Part shown: positions 47,783 to 57,567 of the stretch, piece by piece
How the letters are laid out: each line of letters opens with the position of its first letter
Position numbering within the stretch: position 1 is the stretch's first letter
NCBI GenBank assembly: GCA_016721385.1
Contig: JADKIE010000001.1
Location: 862,501-926,500 of the forward strand
Direction: 5' to 3'
Source of the DNA: Chitinophagaceae bacterium
GTDB taxonomy: Bacteria; Bacteroidota; Bacteroidia; Chitinophagales; Chitinophagaceae
Length of the DNA stretch: 64,000 nt
Position numbers and translations under genes: made by a program
The notes under the pieces: model-generated
The model's database searches: none
What the model saw: the letters and a program-made list of their open reading frames with translations, nothing else
What the model was told of the DNA's origin: nothing

Positions 47783-48976
47783 CTAAATAAAATTCAACAT
47801 TTCAAACTTCTTTCCTAAAATAATTTTATCATCTGCCCCTAACCATTTATTTAAAACGGTAGCATATACATTCTTAAAATCTACTTTATATTTTAAATCG
47901 CCCTCGTTTAAGTCTGATAAATCGGGCATTGCATTTAATACGCCTTTTTGTTTTAAGCCTCCGCCAATAAAAAACATATTGTTTGCTGTGCCATGGTCGG
48001 TTCCGCCGCTGGCATTTTGCGCTACTCTGCGGCCAAATTCACTAAAGGTCATCATCAATACATCTGTAAACCTGTTATTCTTTTTTAAATCGGCTGTAAA
48101 GGCTTTTACGGCATCGTTTAATTCGGTAAATAATCTTTTTTGTTGTGCTTCCTGATTTACATGCGTATCAAAACTACCTAAGGTTACGTAATAAACTTTG
48201 GTATTAATGTCCGAAAAAATTAAGGACGCAATAGTTTGCAAATCTTTGCCCAAATTGGTTGCCGGATAAGTTTGATTACTTGGATGCAACTTACTTTGCT
48301 TAAAAATATAATCTGCACTACTTAATGTTTCGCTCATTGTTTTATATAAGTAGTCAATTGTTTCTTCTCCTTTTTGATGATCGGCATTTATCTCTTTATA
48401 ATACTTTTCGTTACTGCTGTTATATAATCGTTTGGGATCTTTAAACGCCAGTCCTTTGCTTTGTTCACCTTTTAACGCAAGGCTTAGTACATCATCTATT
48501 TCCAATGCATGTGTTGGCTTATCGCACCCGTTACATTGTGCATCTAAGTATCTGCCTATCCAACCTGTGTTAACATATTGGTTACTTTCACTGGCGCTAT
48601 GCCAAATATCCATGCTTCTAAAATGCGACCTGTCAGGATTAGGATAACCCACACCGTTCATAATAGCCAAACTTCCATCATCATATAATCCCTTAAATGC
48701 TTCCAATGCAGGATTTAAACCAACTTCGTCTGTTAACAACAAACTTTTATCTTTTGTAATTCCCAGCTTTGGCCTTTCCCTGTAATAAATATCATTACGT
48801 ACAGGTATTACCGTATTTAACCCATCGTTGCCGCCACCCAACTGTACTACCACAACAACTTTATTACCCGGTGGCACCATTGCAGGCTTTTCAAATGCCT
48901 TTAAAAACTTAGGCATCATAAACGATGCTGTTGCTAATGAGCCAATTTGCAAAAATTCTTTACGTTTTATTACCAT
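47783..48976 (-). CDS. DUF1501 secreted protein
   Basis: 397 residues, intact. The N-terminus KRKEFLQIGSLATASFMMPKF looks like a signal or Tat-like leader. The core is DUF1501: VVVVQLGGGNDGLNTVIP, RSHFRSMDIWHSAS, TFSEFGRRVAQNASGGTDHG, a sulfatase/alkaline-phosphatase-like fold. Function is unknown; genes of this family are almost always next to a DUF1800 gene, as here (78 bp upstream). The spacer between them is a long heptamer palindrome. Confidence 0.9.
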   Translation of the reverse strand: MVIKRKEFLQIGSLATASFMMPKFLKAFEKPAMVPPGNKVVVVVQLGGGNDGLNTVIPVRNDIYYRERPKLGITKDKSLLLTDEVGLNPALEAFKGLYDDGSLAIMNGVGYPNPDRSHFRSMDIWHSASESNQYVNTGWIGRYLDAQCNGCDKPTHALEIDDVLSLALKGEQSKGLAFKDPKRLYNSSNEKYYKEINADHQKGEETIDYLYKTMSETLSSADYIFKQSKLHPSNQTYPATNLGKDLQTIASLIFSDINTKVYYVTLGSFDTHVNQEAQQKRLFTELNDAVKAFTADLKKNNRFTDVLMMTFSEFGRRVAQNASGGTDHGTANNMFFIGGGLKQKGVLNAMPDLSDLNEGDLKYKVDFKNVYATVLNKWLGADDKIILGKKFEMLNFI

Positions 48977-49054
48977 GTGTTTTAATTATGAATGATAAAT
49001 GTTGAGTTATGAGTTATGATTTTAAACTTATCATTCATAACTCATAACTTATAA
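48977..49054 (-). repeat. 7-nt-period palindromic spacer between DUF1800 and DUF1501
   Basis: Stem 49004-49019 (GAGTTATGAGTTATGA) pairs with 49035-49050 at 15 of 16 positions with one G-T. Coding-strand units ATAACTC, ATAACTC, AACATTT, ATCATTC and ATAATTA run towards the ATG at 48976. Confidence 0.75.
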
Positions 49055-50505
49055 TTAACATAGTTGATATTCCGGCGTACACATCAAATTAATGATGGCA
49101 CTTTTAATATAATTTTCCCGGCTTTCGTTATTTACATACTTATTTAAAAGGTTAGTACTTACTTTACTTTTTGTTTGTAAAACAGATTCAGAAATTTTAG
49201 CAAGCAAGTTTTCTCTTGTTACAGCTGCAAAAGCCTTTGTAACCAAACTCCACTCAATATTTGCAGTACCTCCTTTAGTTGCAGTTTTTATTTTTTCAAT
49301 GCTGCTTCTGCCATTTGACCCATCATAACATCATCATCATCTTTTGGGCGAATATTTAATATTTCGTTGGCAGATAGTTATTGTGGTATTCGCAAACGCA
49401 CCATTAATGTACTACTGTCAATCCACGTTTTACCGCCCGGCCAGCCGGCCACATTTGGAGGATAAAATAGTATTTGCCCCAACGTTCGTTGAAATAATAA
49501 TTGTGCCTGATCGTTTTCCATTTGCATAGGCAAAAAACGGCGTATGCCGGCAAGTAATTCTATTGGCGATTTTATTTTATTGCCCATATTTTTTTCAGCA
49601 TAAAACCAATCGTTTGTAAAAATATCTTCCAGTAATTTTTTAATATCGTATCCGTTTTGATAAAAACGATTTGCCAACCACTCTACTTTTTCATTATCAG
49701 CATTTTCATTTACAAAGAATTTGTATATTTTTTTGGTGATGCAAACAGCTGTTTGTTTTTGCTCCAGTAAAATATCAATAATATCATCGCCATTAAAATT
49801 ACCGGTTTTGCCAAGTACTGTTTTACTGCCATCATCATGTGCAAATTTTCTAAAAACAAACTCACCACCGGCATTAAAGCCCCATCCTGTAAAAGCTCTG
49901 GCTGCTTCTTTAATATCGTTTTCGGTATAATTGCCTCTGCCCAACGTAAACAATTCCATTACTTCTCTGGCAAAGTTTTCGTTGGGGTGCTGTTTTCTGT
50001 TTTGCTGATTATTTAAAAACTGAATCATTGCCGGACTTTTACTTACTTCTCTGAGTAAATCTTTAAAATTTCCCAATGCATTGCTGCGTATAATATGCAA
50101 CAACTCTTGCTGAAAATAACTGTTTATTACCCTGCAGGCAAAATGACCATGCCAAAATAAACTTAGCTTTTCTCTTAACTGAGCTTCGCTGTTAATCATT
50201 TCATCCAACCAACGAATATTTAAATTTTTTTAAGTCGTCTCTTGATTGTTCTCTTCTTTTTTTGCCTGCGCTTTATCCAATTCCTTTTTTTGTAAATCCA
50301 CCACATCTTTAATCCCTGTAATTAATCCATCGGCAAGGTTTTGAGCTACTTCAATTTTATCAGGAGTATTGGCAGATGTTTTTACCAAAAGATTCCATAA
50401 TTGCTTTTGCGATAGAGTATCTAATTCAGCAACATTTTCGGCCATAGGCCCAAAGGCGGATCGCCATAAAAGGTGTTGATTTTTTAATCGATTGGTTATC
50501 GGCAT
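49055..50505 (-). CDS. DUF1800 secreted protein; two in-frame TAA codons and a frameshift
   Basis: Partner of the DUF1501 protein. Restored (about 483 residues) it has the DUF1800 landmarks LLWRSAFGPMAE, REKLSLFWHGHFACRV, NENFAREVMELFTLGRGNYTE, ARAFTGWGFN, PPNVAGWPGGKTWID and a C-terminal VMMGQMAEAALKKIKTATK. TAA codons interrupt at 50230-50232 and 49378-49380; between 49378 and 49246 a missing A near 49297 also shifts the frame. Each break sits inside well-conserved family sequence. The protein would be exported but its biochemical role is not known. Confidence 0.8.
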
Positions 50506-50617
50506 AATAAATAGTTGATTATATAACTAATGTAGGACTTTAGGTTTTGACTAAAGTTTAAATTCTGCTGTTAATTTACTGTAAGATTTGTTAACTTTCC
50601 AATGCAATTATTATTCC

Positions 50618-51667
50618 ATGAACGTTAAAGCATTAAAATATTTACTCCCTTTAACAATTTATTTAAGTGCATGGCTATCTTTTTCCAATACAGGATGGCT
50701 TACCTGGTTGCCCATGCTTTATGCATGGATTGCAATTCCGGTTTTAGAACTATTTATAAACCCCAACAATAAAAATCTGAGTGCTGCTGAGGAAGAATTG
50801 GCAAAAAATAACAAGTTGTATGATTACATGCTTTATATAATTGTAATTGCACAATATGCTGCACTCGTTTATTTTTTAAATTCATTTAAAACAAATGAGT
50901 TATTATGGTGGGAAAAACTGGGCCGAGTATTTAGTATGGGTTTATTATGCGGCACTTTTGGTATTAATGTTGGGCATGAGCTTGGACATAGAGTAAATAA
51001 ATTTGAACAATTTTTAGCAAAATCACTTTTGCTTACTTCGCTTTACATGCACTTTTTTATAGAGCACAATAAAGGGCATCATAAAAACGTAGCAACTCCA
51101 CAAGATCCCAGCAGCGCCAGATACAACGAACCTGTTTATCTTTTTTATTTTAGAACAATTATTTTTTCATACCTCTCGGCCTGGAAAATTGCCCATAGTG
51201 ATTTAACTAAAAAAGGCCTGTCTGTTTTTAATTGGCGAAACGAAATGCTACAAGCACATATTTTTCAGATTGGTTTAATTGCCGTTATATATTATTTTTT
51301 TGGAGGTATGCTTACCCTTTATTTTTTAGCCGCTGCCTTAATTGGTATTTTATTATTAGAAACCGTAAACTATATTGAACATTACGGATTACAACGTAAA
51401 GCTACAGGAGAGAATTTATACGAAAGAACCATGCCGCATCATAGCTGGAATAGCAGCCATGTTATAGGCAGAATATTGCTTTTTGAACTTAGCCGCCATA
51501 GCGACCACCATTATATGGCAAGCCGCAAATATCAAATACTTAAGCATTACAATGATGCTCCACAATTGCCCACAGGCTATCCCGGCAGCATGGTTTTAGC
51601 TTTGGTGCCTCCAGCTTGGTTTTATGTAATGAATAAAAAGTTAAAGCGCTTAAAAGCAGCAAATTAA
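50618..51667 (+). CDS. AlkB-type alkane/fatty-acid hydroxylase (membrane di-iron)
   Basis: A 349-residue integral membrane protein from the ATG at 50618 (an upstream in-frame start is less likely). It carries all histidine boxes of the AlkB group: GHELGHRVNK, IEHNKGHHKN, the AlkB-specific NYIEHYGLQR, and LSRHSDHHYMAS. Six membrane segments flank them. AlkB enzymes hydroxylate medium-chain alkanes terminally with rubredoxin electrons; no rubredoxin gene is nearby, so the substrate could be a fatty acid or lipid. Monocistronic. Confidence 0.9.
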   Translation: MNVKALKYLLPLTIYLSAWLSFSNTGWLTWLPMLYAWIAIPVLELFINPNNKNLSAAEEELAKNNKLYDYMLYIIVIAQYAALVYFLNSFKTNELLWWEKLGRVFSMGLLCGTFGINVGHELGHRVNKFEQFLAKSLLLTSLYMHFFIEHNKGHHKNVATPQDPSSARYNEPVYLFYFRTIIFSYLSAWKIAHSDLTKKGLSVFNWRNEMLQAHIFQIGLIAVIYYFFGGMLTLYFLAAALIGILLLETVNYIEHYGLQRKATGENLYERTMPHHSWNSSHVIGRILLFELSRHSDHHYMASRKYQILKHYNDAPQLPTGYPGSMVLALVPPAWFYVMNKKLKRLKAAN

Positions 51668-51769
51668 CCTAGTAACCTTTCCCGTATTTATAAAACTATT
51701 CAGCCCTAAAAACTGACCTTACTTATTTTCAATACTGATTGTTATCATAAATTATTACGTCCTCTATTT

Positions 51770-51777
51770 TAACTTTG
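51770..51777 (+). promoter_or_regulatory. Promoter-like TAACTTTG box before the 118-residue gene
   Basis: Exact TAnnTTTG match, 55 bases before the ATG at 51833. Confidence 0.4.
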
Positions 51778-51832
51778 GTTACACATAACGGTAGAAATAC
51801 TGAATCATTTACCAAATTAAAAACTTACAAAA

Positions 51833-52189
51833 ATGATTACTGAAGAACAACACAGAGGCATGATTGCAGAGTGCAATACATGGTATACCCAATTAGCATC
51901 TTACAGTGCAAAACTTAAAAAACTTCAAGCCGAGTTATATTTTTTTGCTCCGGGAAAAACCGATAAAGATGTATTAATTGGAATAGAACATTATCATAGT
52001 CAATTTCATATTCAGCTTATAAACATACATGATTTAAAACACGAAATACGTTATCATGTAAATGAAGCCGAAAAGCATCCCGATTTTGGACATCGCATTC
52101 CACATCATAATATAAAAGAAAAACTGGACACCTTGTTATCAGATATAGATAAACTGGATCAGGACTTTCACAAATTTATCACCGGCTAA
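51833..52189 (+). CDS. Small helical hypothetical protein
   Basis: A 118-residue cytoplasmic protein, no signal or membrane segment. It is mostly helical and rich in His, Glu and Lys (IGIEHYHSQFHIQLINIHD, DFGHRIPHHNIKEKLDTLL). Heptad-like spacing of Leu/Ile suggests a coiled-coil bundle. No family recognised. It stands alone between alkB and the EF-G2-like gene and has a consensus promoter box, so it is probably real. Confidence 0.7.
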   Translation: MITEEQHRGMIAECNTWYTQLASYSAKLKKLQAELYFFAPGKTDKDVLIGIEHYHSQFHIQLINIHDLKHEIRYHVNEAEKHPDFGHRIPHHNIKEKLDTLLSDIDKLDQDFHKFITG

Positions 52190-52191
52190 AA

Positions 52192-52258
52192 TCATTAATA
52201 AATGATAAATGTAAAGTTTATCTATTTACATTATTGATAAAAGCATAAATAATTTTTT
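52192..52258 (+). repeat. 7-nt-period spacer before the EF-G2-like gene
   Basis: Units such as TCATTAA, TAAATGA and TAAATGT run from 52193, and AATGTAAA (52208-52215) is the inverted partner of TTTACATT (52225-52232). Confidence 0.45.
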
Positions 52259-54390
52259 ATGGCATCGTACGATTCAAATCATGTAAAAAATATAGCATTA
52301 CTCGGCCATGCAGGCAGCGGAAAAACCAGCCTGGCCGAGTGTATGCTGTTTGAAGCAGGTGTTACTACAAGACGTGGCACTATAGCTCAAGGCAATACAA
52401 CCAGCGATTATCATGAGCTGGAGTTAGAAAGACAAAGTTCAACCTTTGCATCATTAATGCACACGCCATGGCATGAGTATAAAATAAATATTATTGACAC
52501 ACCTGGTTACGACGATTTTTCAGGAGAAGTTATCAGCGCTTTACGGGTAGCCGATACGGGTGCAATTGTATTAAATGCTGCAATGGGAGTGGAAGTTGGT
52601 ACCGACATAATATGGGAGTACACCAACACTTTTAAAACACCCACGCTTTTTATTGTTAATCAATTAGACAAAGAAGAGGCCGATTTTGATAAAACCTTAA
52701 GAGAAGCAAAAGCTCATTTTGGTGATAATGTAGTTGCCGTACAATATCCTGTACAAACTGGTGCAGGTTTTAACAGCATTGTAGATGTGTTAAATATGAT
52801 AATGTACAAATTTGGCCCTCAAGGCGGCAAACCCGAAAAATTACCTATACCTGATAGCGAAAAAACTAAAGCAGATCAATTACATAAAGAGTTGGTAGAA
52901 ACAATTGCATCTAACGACGAAGGCTTAATGGAAAAATATTTTGAGCAAGGCGAATTAAGTGAAGAAGATATGAAAGCCGGTTTACACTCATCTATGATTA
53001 AGCATGATATTTTTCCGCTGTTTTGTGCATCGGCCGAAAAAAATATGGGTGCAGGACGTATAATGAGTTTTATTGATTACGTATGCCCTGCGCCAACCGA
53101 AATGCCTCCGCAAATTACTAAACTAGGTACCAGCCTGCCTTGCGACAGCAATGGCCCTGCATGTATTTTTATTTTTAAAACTATTATTGAGCCGCATATT
53201 GGAGAACTTAGTTTGTTTAAGGTATTTAGCGGTGTTGTAAAAGTTGGAAGTGAATTGGTAAACGAAAATACAGGTGTTACCGAAAAAATAAATCAGCTTT
53301 ACTTATTGGAAGGACATAATCGTATTGCAGTACAAGAGTTGGTTGCCGGCGATATAGGCGCTACTATAAAATTAAGAAGTACGCATGTAAACAACACTTT
53401 GCATGAAAAAGGTGTAAACATAGAATTGCAGCCTATTATATTTCCAAAACCTAATGTTACTGTAGCCATATCTGCTGTTAATAAAGGCGAAGAAGAAAAA
53501 CTATCGCAAGCTTTACATACTTTAAAAGAAGAAGATGCTACCGTACATTTTGAAGTATCGCCGGAGCTTAAACAAACTTTATTGCATTGCCAGGGCGAAT
53601 TACACTTGCATGTAATACAATGGAAAATTGAGCACATACATAAATTAGATGTAAAATTTGATAAACCAAAAATTCCATATAGAGAAACTATTGGCTCTAT
53701 GGCAGAATCTACCTACCGCCACAAAAAACAAAGTGGTGGCGCCGGGCAATTTGGTGAAGTGTACATGCGGATAGAACCTTACTATGAAGGTATGCCAGAG
53801 CCTTCCGGATTAAACGTTAGGCATAAAGATGAAATTGATTTAGACTGGGGAGGCAAGCTGGTATTTTGTAATTGCATAGTTGGCGGAGCTATTGATGCAA
53901 GATTTTACCTTCTATATTAAAAGGTGTAATGGAAAAAATGCAAAATGGCCCACTAACAGGTAGCTATGTACGTGATGTAAGAGTTTGTGTTTACGATGGA
54001 AAAATGCACCCGGTAGATAGTAATGATATTGCATTTAAAATAGCAGGCTTACAGGCTTTCAGGCAGGCATTTTACGAAGCTACTCCGCAATTACTGGAAC
54101 CCTTATACGAAGTAGAAGTACTTTGCCCCGATGAAATGGTTGGTGCAGTTATGGGAGATTTACAAACCCGTATTGCTGTGGTAGAAGGCATGGAAGGTGT
54201 AGGGCAGTTTCAAAAAATAATTGCTAAAGTGCCTTTGGCACAAATGCATCAATACTCTTCATCGCTTAGAGGTTTAACACAAGGCAGAGCAAGATTTTCA
54301 ATGAAATTTCATTCGTACACACCTGTGGCCTATGAAATACAGAAAAAACTTGTAGAAGCACACAGCAAGCATGAAGCAACTGTAGAATAA
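52259..54390 (+). CDS. EF-G-like translation GTPase paralogue (EF-G2 type) lacking the catalytic His; one frameshift
   Basis: About 710 residues restored. G1 is GHAGSGKTS, G3 is DTPGYDDF with Tyr84 where canonical EF-G and EF-Tu have the GTP-hydrolysing His, and G4 is NQLDKEE in place of NKxD. Domains II-V follow, including KQSGGAGQFGEVYMR and VLCPDEMVGAVMGDLQTR. The frame breaks near 53910 (missing T; restored RFLPSILKGVMEKM). EF-G paralogues without GTPase activity are reported in Bacteroides (EF-G2, active in starvation) and mycobacteria. This gene is a second, non-housekeeping factor, standing alone rather than in the str operon. Confidence 0.88.
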
Positions 54391-54414
54391 GCCGTTGGAG
54401 TTAGGCAAAAAGTA

Positions 54415-54445
54415 AAAGAGGGCTCATTAAAAATGAGCCCTCTTT
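54415..54445 (+). terminator. Terminator between the EF-G2-like and cytochrome genes
   Basis: AAAGAGGGCTCAT / ATGAGCCCTCTTT stem with a 5-nt loop. It serves both convergent genes. Confidence 0.85.
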
Positions 54446-54467
54446 ATTATCTTATCTAATTAAAAAA

Positions 54468-54890
54468 TTACCTTTTTGCATTCGCCTTTACATAAGCCAA
54501 AACATTTTCTTTTTCAAGATCGCTTAATTTAGCTTTTGGCGCCATTACTTGCATTACCGTAATCCAACGATCTGCTGAATAGTCTGACACAACTTTTAAC
54601 CCATGACAACGGCCGCATTTTGCATTGTAGGTTTGCATTCCTGCAACTTCAGGGCTAGGGTCTTTAACTTCACCACTGGATTTTGATCCTTCGGCCGATG
54701 CTGGTACAGCTATTGTAGCAGTTCCTGCAGCAACAGTATTTGAACCACTGTTAGATGCTTTGTCATTATCTGCAGTTGCTGTTACACCGCCTGTATTACC
54801 GGCAGGAGTTTCTGCTGTCGCAGGTGTCATTTTTTTTGCACAACTGGCAACAGCCATTCCCATTAAAATAATAAATACAAATTTTTTCAT
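54468..54890 (-). CDS. c-type cytochrome lipoprotein
   Basis: A 140-residue lipoprotein from the ATG at 54890: signal MKKFVFIILMGMAVASC with lipobox Cys17. A low-complexity Ala/Thr/Ser/Gly/Asn linker of about 55 residues follows, then a mini cytochrome c domain with heme motif CGRCH (about residue 93) and a distal Met in VMQVMAPKAKL. It would be anchored in the outer or inner membrane with the heme in the periplasm or at the surface. The electron partner is unknown. An upstream in-frame start (MYIYF) lacks a proper signal and is rejected. Confidence 0.85.
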   Translation of the reverse strand: MKKFVFIILMGMAVASCAKKMTPATAETPAGNTGGVTATADNDKASNSGSNTVAAGTATIAVPASAEGSKSSGEVKDPSPEVAGMQTYNAKCGRCHGLKVVSDYSADRWITVMQVMAPKAKLSDLEKENVLAYVKANAKR

Positions 54891-54926
54891 TTTTATCTTT
54901 TTTGTAAAGTAAATATACATTTTTAC

Positions 54927-56198
54927 CTAATCAATGTTGCAACTTCCAAAATAATTTTGCAATACTTTAGGCAATTGTATTCCATTTTCTGTTTGATTGT
55001 TTTCTAACAAACAAGCCACAATACGTGGTAATGCTAAAGATGAGCCGTTTAAAGAATGTAATAATTGTGTTTTCCCATCTTCTCCTTTAAACCTTATTTT
55101 CATTCTGTTGGTTTGAAAAGCCTCAAAATTACTAACAGAGCTAACCTCCAACCATTTTTGCTGGGCAGCGCTATATACTTCAAAATCATACGTTAGTGCA
55201 CTCGTAAAACTCATATCGCCAGCGCAAAGACGCAATATTCTGTAAGGAAGTTCCAAACTAATTAATAATGCCTCTACATGATCAATCATTTGCTGGTGCA
55301 CTTCGTAGCTTGTATCCGGATGCACCAGTTGTACAATTTCTACTTTATCAAATTGATGTACCCTGTTTAACCCTCTTACATCGCTTCCAAAACTTCCGGC
55401 CTCTCTCCTAAAACAGGCCGAAAAAGCCGTCATTTTTATGGGCAGGCTTTCTTACTTTCCAATTTCGTCTCGGTAAATATTGGTTACAGGAACTTCGGCA
55501 GTAGGAATCATATAAAAACCATCTGCAGTAATATGATACATTTGCCCTTCTTTATCGGGCAATTGGCCTGTGCCATAAGCACTTGCTTCGTTTACCATTA
55601 ATGGCGGCAAATATTCGGTATAGCCTGCCGCTGTATTAAAGTCTAAAAAATATTGGGTTAAGGCTCTTTGCAATTTTGCGCCTTTGCCTTTGTATAATGG
55701 AAAGCCGCTACCGGTAAGCTTTACACCTGTTTCAAAATCAACTAAATCGTATTTTTTAATAAGCTCCCAATGAGGTACAGAACCCTCCGGTAAATTGGGC
55801 TTTACGCCTCCTTCTTTTATTACTTCGTTTTCTTCAGGTGTTTTTCCTTTAGGCACAGAGCTGTGTGGCAAGTTGGGTAATTTAACTAATTCATCTTGCA
55901 ACAAAGCCTCTGTTTGGCTTAATTGCGTACTAAGGTTTTGTAAAGCAGATTTGTTTTGTGCTACATCTTGCTTTTTAATTTCGGCTGCATCTTTTTCACC
56001 TTTACCCATTAGCATACCAATTTCTTTACTGGCTGCGTTTACAGATGCTTGCAATGTTTCTGTTTCTATTTTTAACTTTCGTACATCTTCGTCTAAAGCA
56101 ATTATCTTGTCTACTAAATCAATGTCCGTAAAATATTTTGCAGCCAATTTTTGCTTTACTAATTCGGCATTTTGGCGTATAAATCCTATTTGTAACAT
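54927..56198 (-). CDS. serS: Seryl-tRNA synthetase, interrupted by an in-frame TAA
   Basis: Class II synthetase charging tRNA-Ser. N-terminal tRNA-binding coiled coil (about 30-110), then LTGSGFPLYKGKGAKLQRAL (motif 1), the Ser pocket TAEVPVTNIYRDE, motif 2 CFRREAGSFGSDVRGLNRVHQF and motif 3 NGSSLALPRIVACLLEN. A TAA at 55452-55454 falls between RDEIGK and ESLPIKMTAF, a conserved spot. Because SerS is essential, a base error or a pair of compensating indels is likely. Total about 423 residues, the normal length. Confidence 0.93.
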
Positions 56199-56355
56199 CT
56201 GTTTTTAAAATTTTTGCAAAGATATTGAATGAAGTACAGATTTAACGGATTGAGTTGATTTGTACAGATATTTTTAAAATTGTTTACTATTATCTAAATA
56301 AGAAATAAAGAATGGTATTAATCAGTTCTATCAGCGTCATCAGCTTTCCATTTCC

Positions 56356-56363
56356 TAACTTTG
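56356..56363 (+). promoter_or_regulatory. Promoter-like TAACTTTG box 4 bases before the 116-residue gene
   Basis: Exact TAnnTTTG match ending at 56363, with the ATG at 56368. This geometry implies a leaderless transcript. Confidence 0.45.
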
Positions 56364-56367
56364 CCCA

Positions 56368-56718
56368 ATGCAACATGCACCCGAAGATTTACAAATCAGA
56401 TGGCTTAAACTACGTATTAAGTTAAAAGAACAATTTGGTATTAAGCCCGACATGGATGGTGTGTTATTTTTAATTGGCATACAAGAGTTGGGTAGCGGCA
56501 AGCAAGAGTTTACCAAAGAACAAAAACAAGATTTAATGCATATTGCCGTATGCACTTTATTGGCACAAAGCGGTTATTATGTTATGGAAGGATATGATGA
56601 AGAAAACTGGCCCCATTTTAAGCAGCTAAAGCCATTACCAACTTTTGAAACCATTGAGCAGGAGAATTTTTTAAAAGACCATGCATTGCTATATTTTCAG
56701 CAATTAGGGTTTATTTAA
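56368..56718 (+). CDS. Conserved hypothetical protein
   Basis: A 116-residue cytoplasmic protein I recall as a recurrent Bacteroidota hypothetical without a named function. Sequence: charged N-terminus (QIRWLKLRIKLKEQFG), a predicted helix around residues 25-60 with FLIGIQELGSGKQEFTKEQK, and LMHIAVCTLLAQSGYYVMEG. There are no signal peptide, metal or catalytic motifs. Its promoter-like box is 4 bp from the ATG. It lies 57 bp upstream of the cyclophilin gene. Confidence 0.7.
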   Translation: MQHAPEDLQIRWLKLRIKLKEQFGIKPDMDGVLFLIGIQELGSGKQEFTKEQKQDLMHIAVCTLLAQSGYYVMEGYDEENWPHFKQLKPLPTFETIEQENFLKDHALLYFQQLGFI

Positions 56719-56740
56719 CGGCTACTTTAAAATTCTTACT

Positions 56741-56748
56741 TATTTTTG
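56741..56748 (+). promoter_or_regulatory. Promoter -7 element of the cyclophilin gene
   Basis: TATTTTTG, an exact match, 27 bases before the ATG at 56776. Confidence 0.5.
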
Positions 56749-56775
56749 CCCTCCTAAATATTAAATAGTAAAAAA

Positions 56776-57494
56776 ATGAAATTAATTGTATCTGTTTTAA
56801 TGTTATTAACGTTTGCTGTAAGCAGCAGTTTTGCTCAGGTAAAAAAAATGCCTGCAAAAAAGAAGGTAATTACTAAAAAAGTAGTGGTTAAACCAGTAGC
56901 CGCCATAAAAGAACCCGGCACTCGTATTAAATTAACTACCGATAGTGGTATTATTGTTTTACGCTTATATAATGGCACACCAAAACACAGAGATAATTTT
57001 ATAAAATTGGCAAGCGAAAAATTTTTTGATAGTTTACTGTTTCATAGAGTTATAAATGGTTTTATGATACAAGGTGGCGATCCGCAAAGCAAAAACGCAG
57101 CCCCCGGCGCTATGCTTGGTAATGGCGATGTTGGCTACACTATACCTGCCGAGTTCGACACTACCTACTTTCATAAAAAAGGCGCTTTAGCTGCAGCCAG
57201 AACCGAAAATCCAGAAAAAGCAAGTAGCGGTTGCCAGTTTTATATTGTACAAGGCAAAAGTACAGCGACCAAGAATTAAGTGGCCTGGAAATGCAAATGG
57301 GTACAAAGTTTTCGCCAAAAAAGAGAGCAGTTTATAAAACATTAGGTGGTGTGCCATTTTTAGACACCAGATATACTGTTTTTGGTGAAGTAGAAAAAGG
57401 ATTAGAAGTAATAGACAAAATAGCCGCTATGCCCGGCGATGGTATGAACAGGCCAAATACCGATATTAGAATGAAAATGGAGATTATTAAATAG
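56776..57494 (+). CDS. Periplasmic cyclophilin-type peptidyl-prolyl isomerase; one frameshift
   Basis: Signal peptide MKLIVSVLMLLTFAVSSSFA, a Lys-rich linker (KKMPAKKKVITKKVVV), then a cyclophilin domain: FDSLLFHRVINGFMIQGGDP (catalytic Arg and Phe), SSGCQFYIVQG, and DTRYTVFGEVEKGLEVIDKI. A missing A near 57262 breaks the frame after YIVQGK, and the restored sequence is KYSDQELSGLEMQ. It catalyses cis-trans isomerisation of proline bonds in exported proteins. Restored length is about 239 residues. Confidence 0.93.
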
Positions 57495-57545
57495 GTTTAT
57501 GAGGTTAGAGGTTTAGGAGTTTAGAAAATTAGTTTTAAATTGCAT
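57495..57545 (+). repeat. Degenerate 7-8-nt-period spacer before gcvH
   Basis: Units of the type GGTTTAT, GAGGTTA, GAGGTTTAG, GAGTTTAG and AAAATTAG repeat with a period of about 7-8 bases, 22 bp upstream of the gcvH ATG. Confidence 0.4.
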
Positions 57546-57567
57546 CATTATCATCAAAAAAAACAAA

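Noticed and set aside
55452..55454. TAA reassigned to a sense codon or recoded
   Set aside because: Many intact genes in the window end with TAA, and the interruptions occur together with homopolymer indels; sequence error is simpler.
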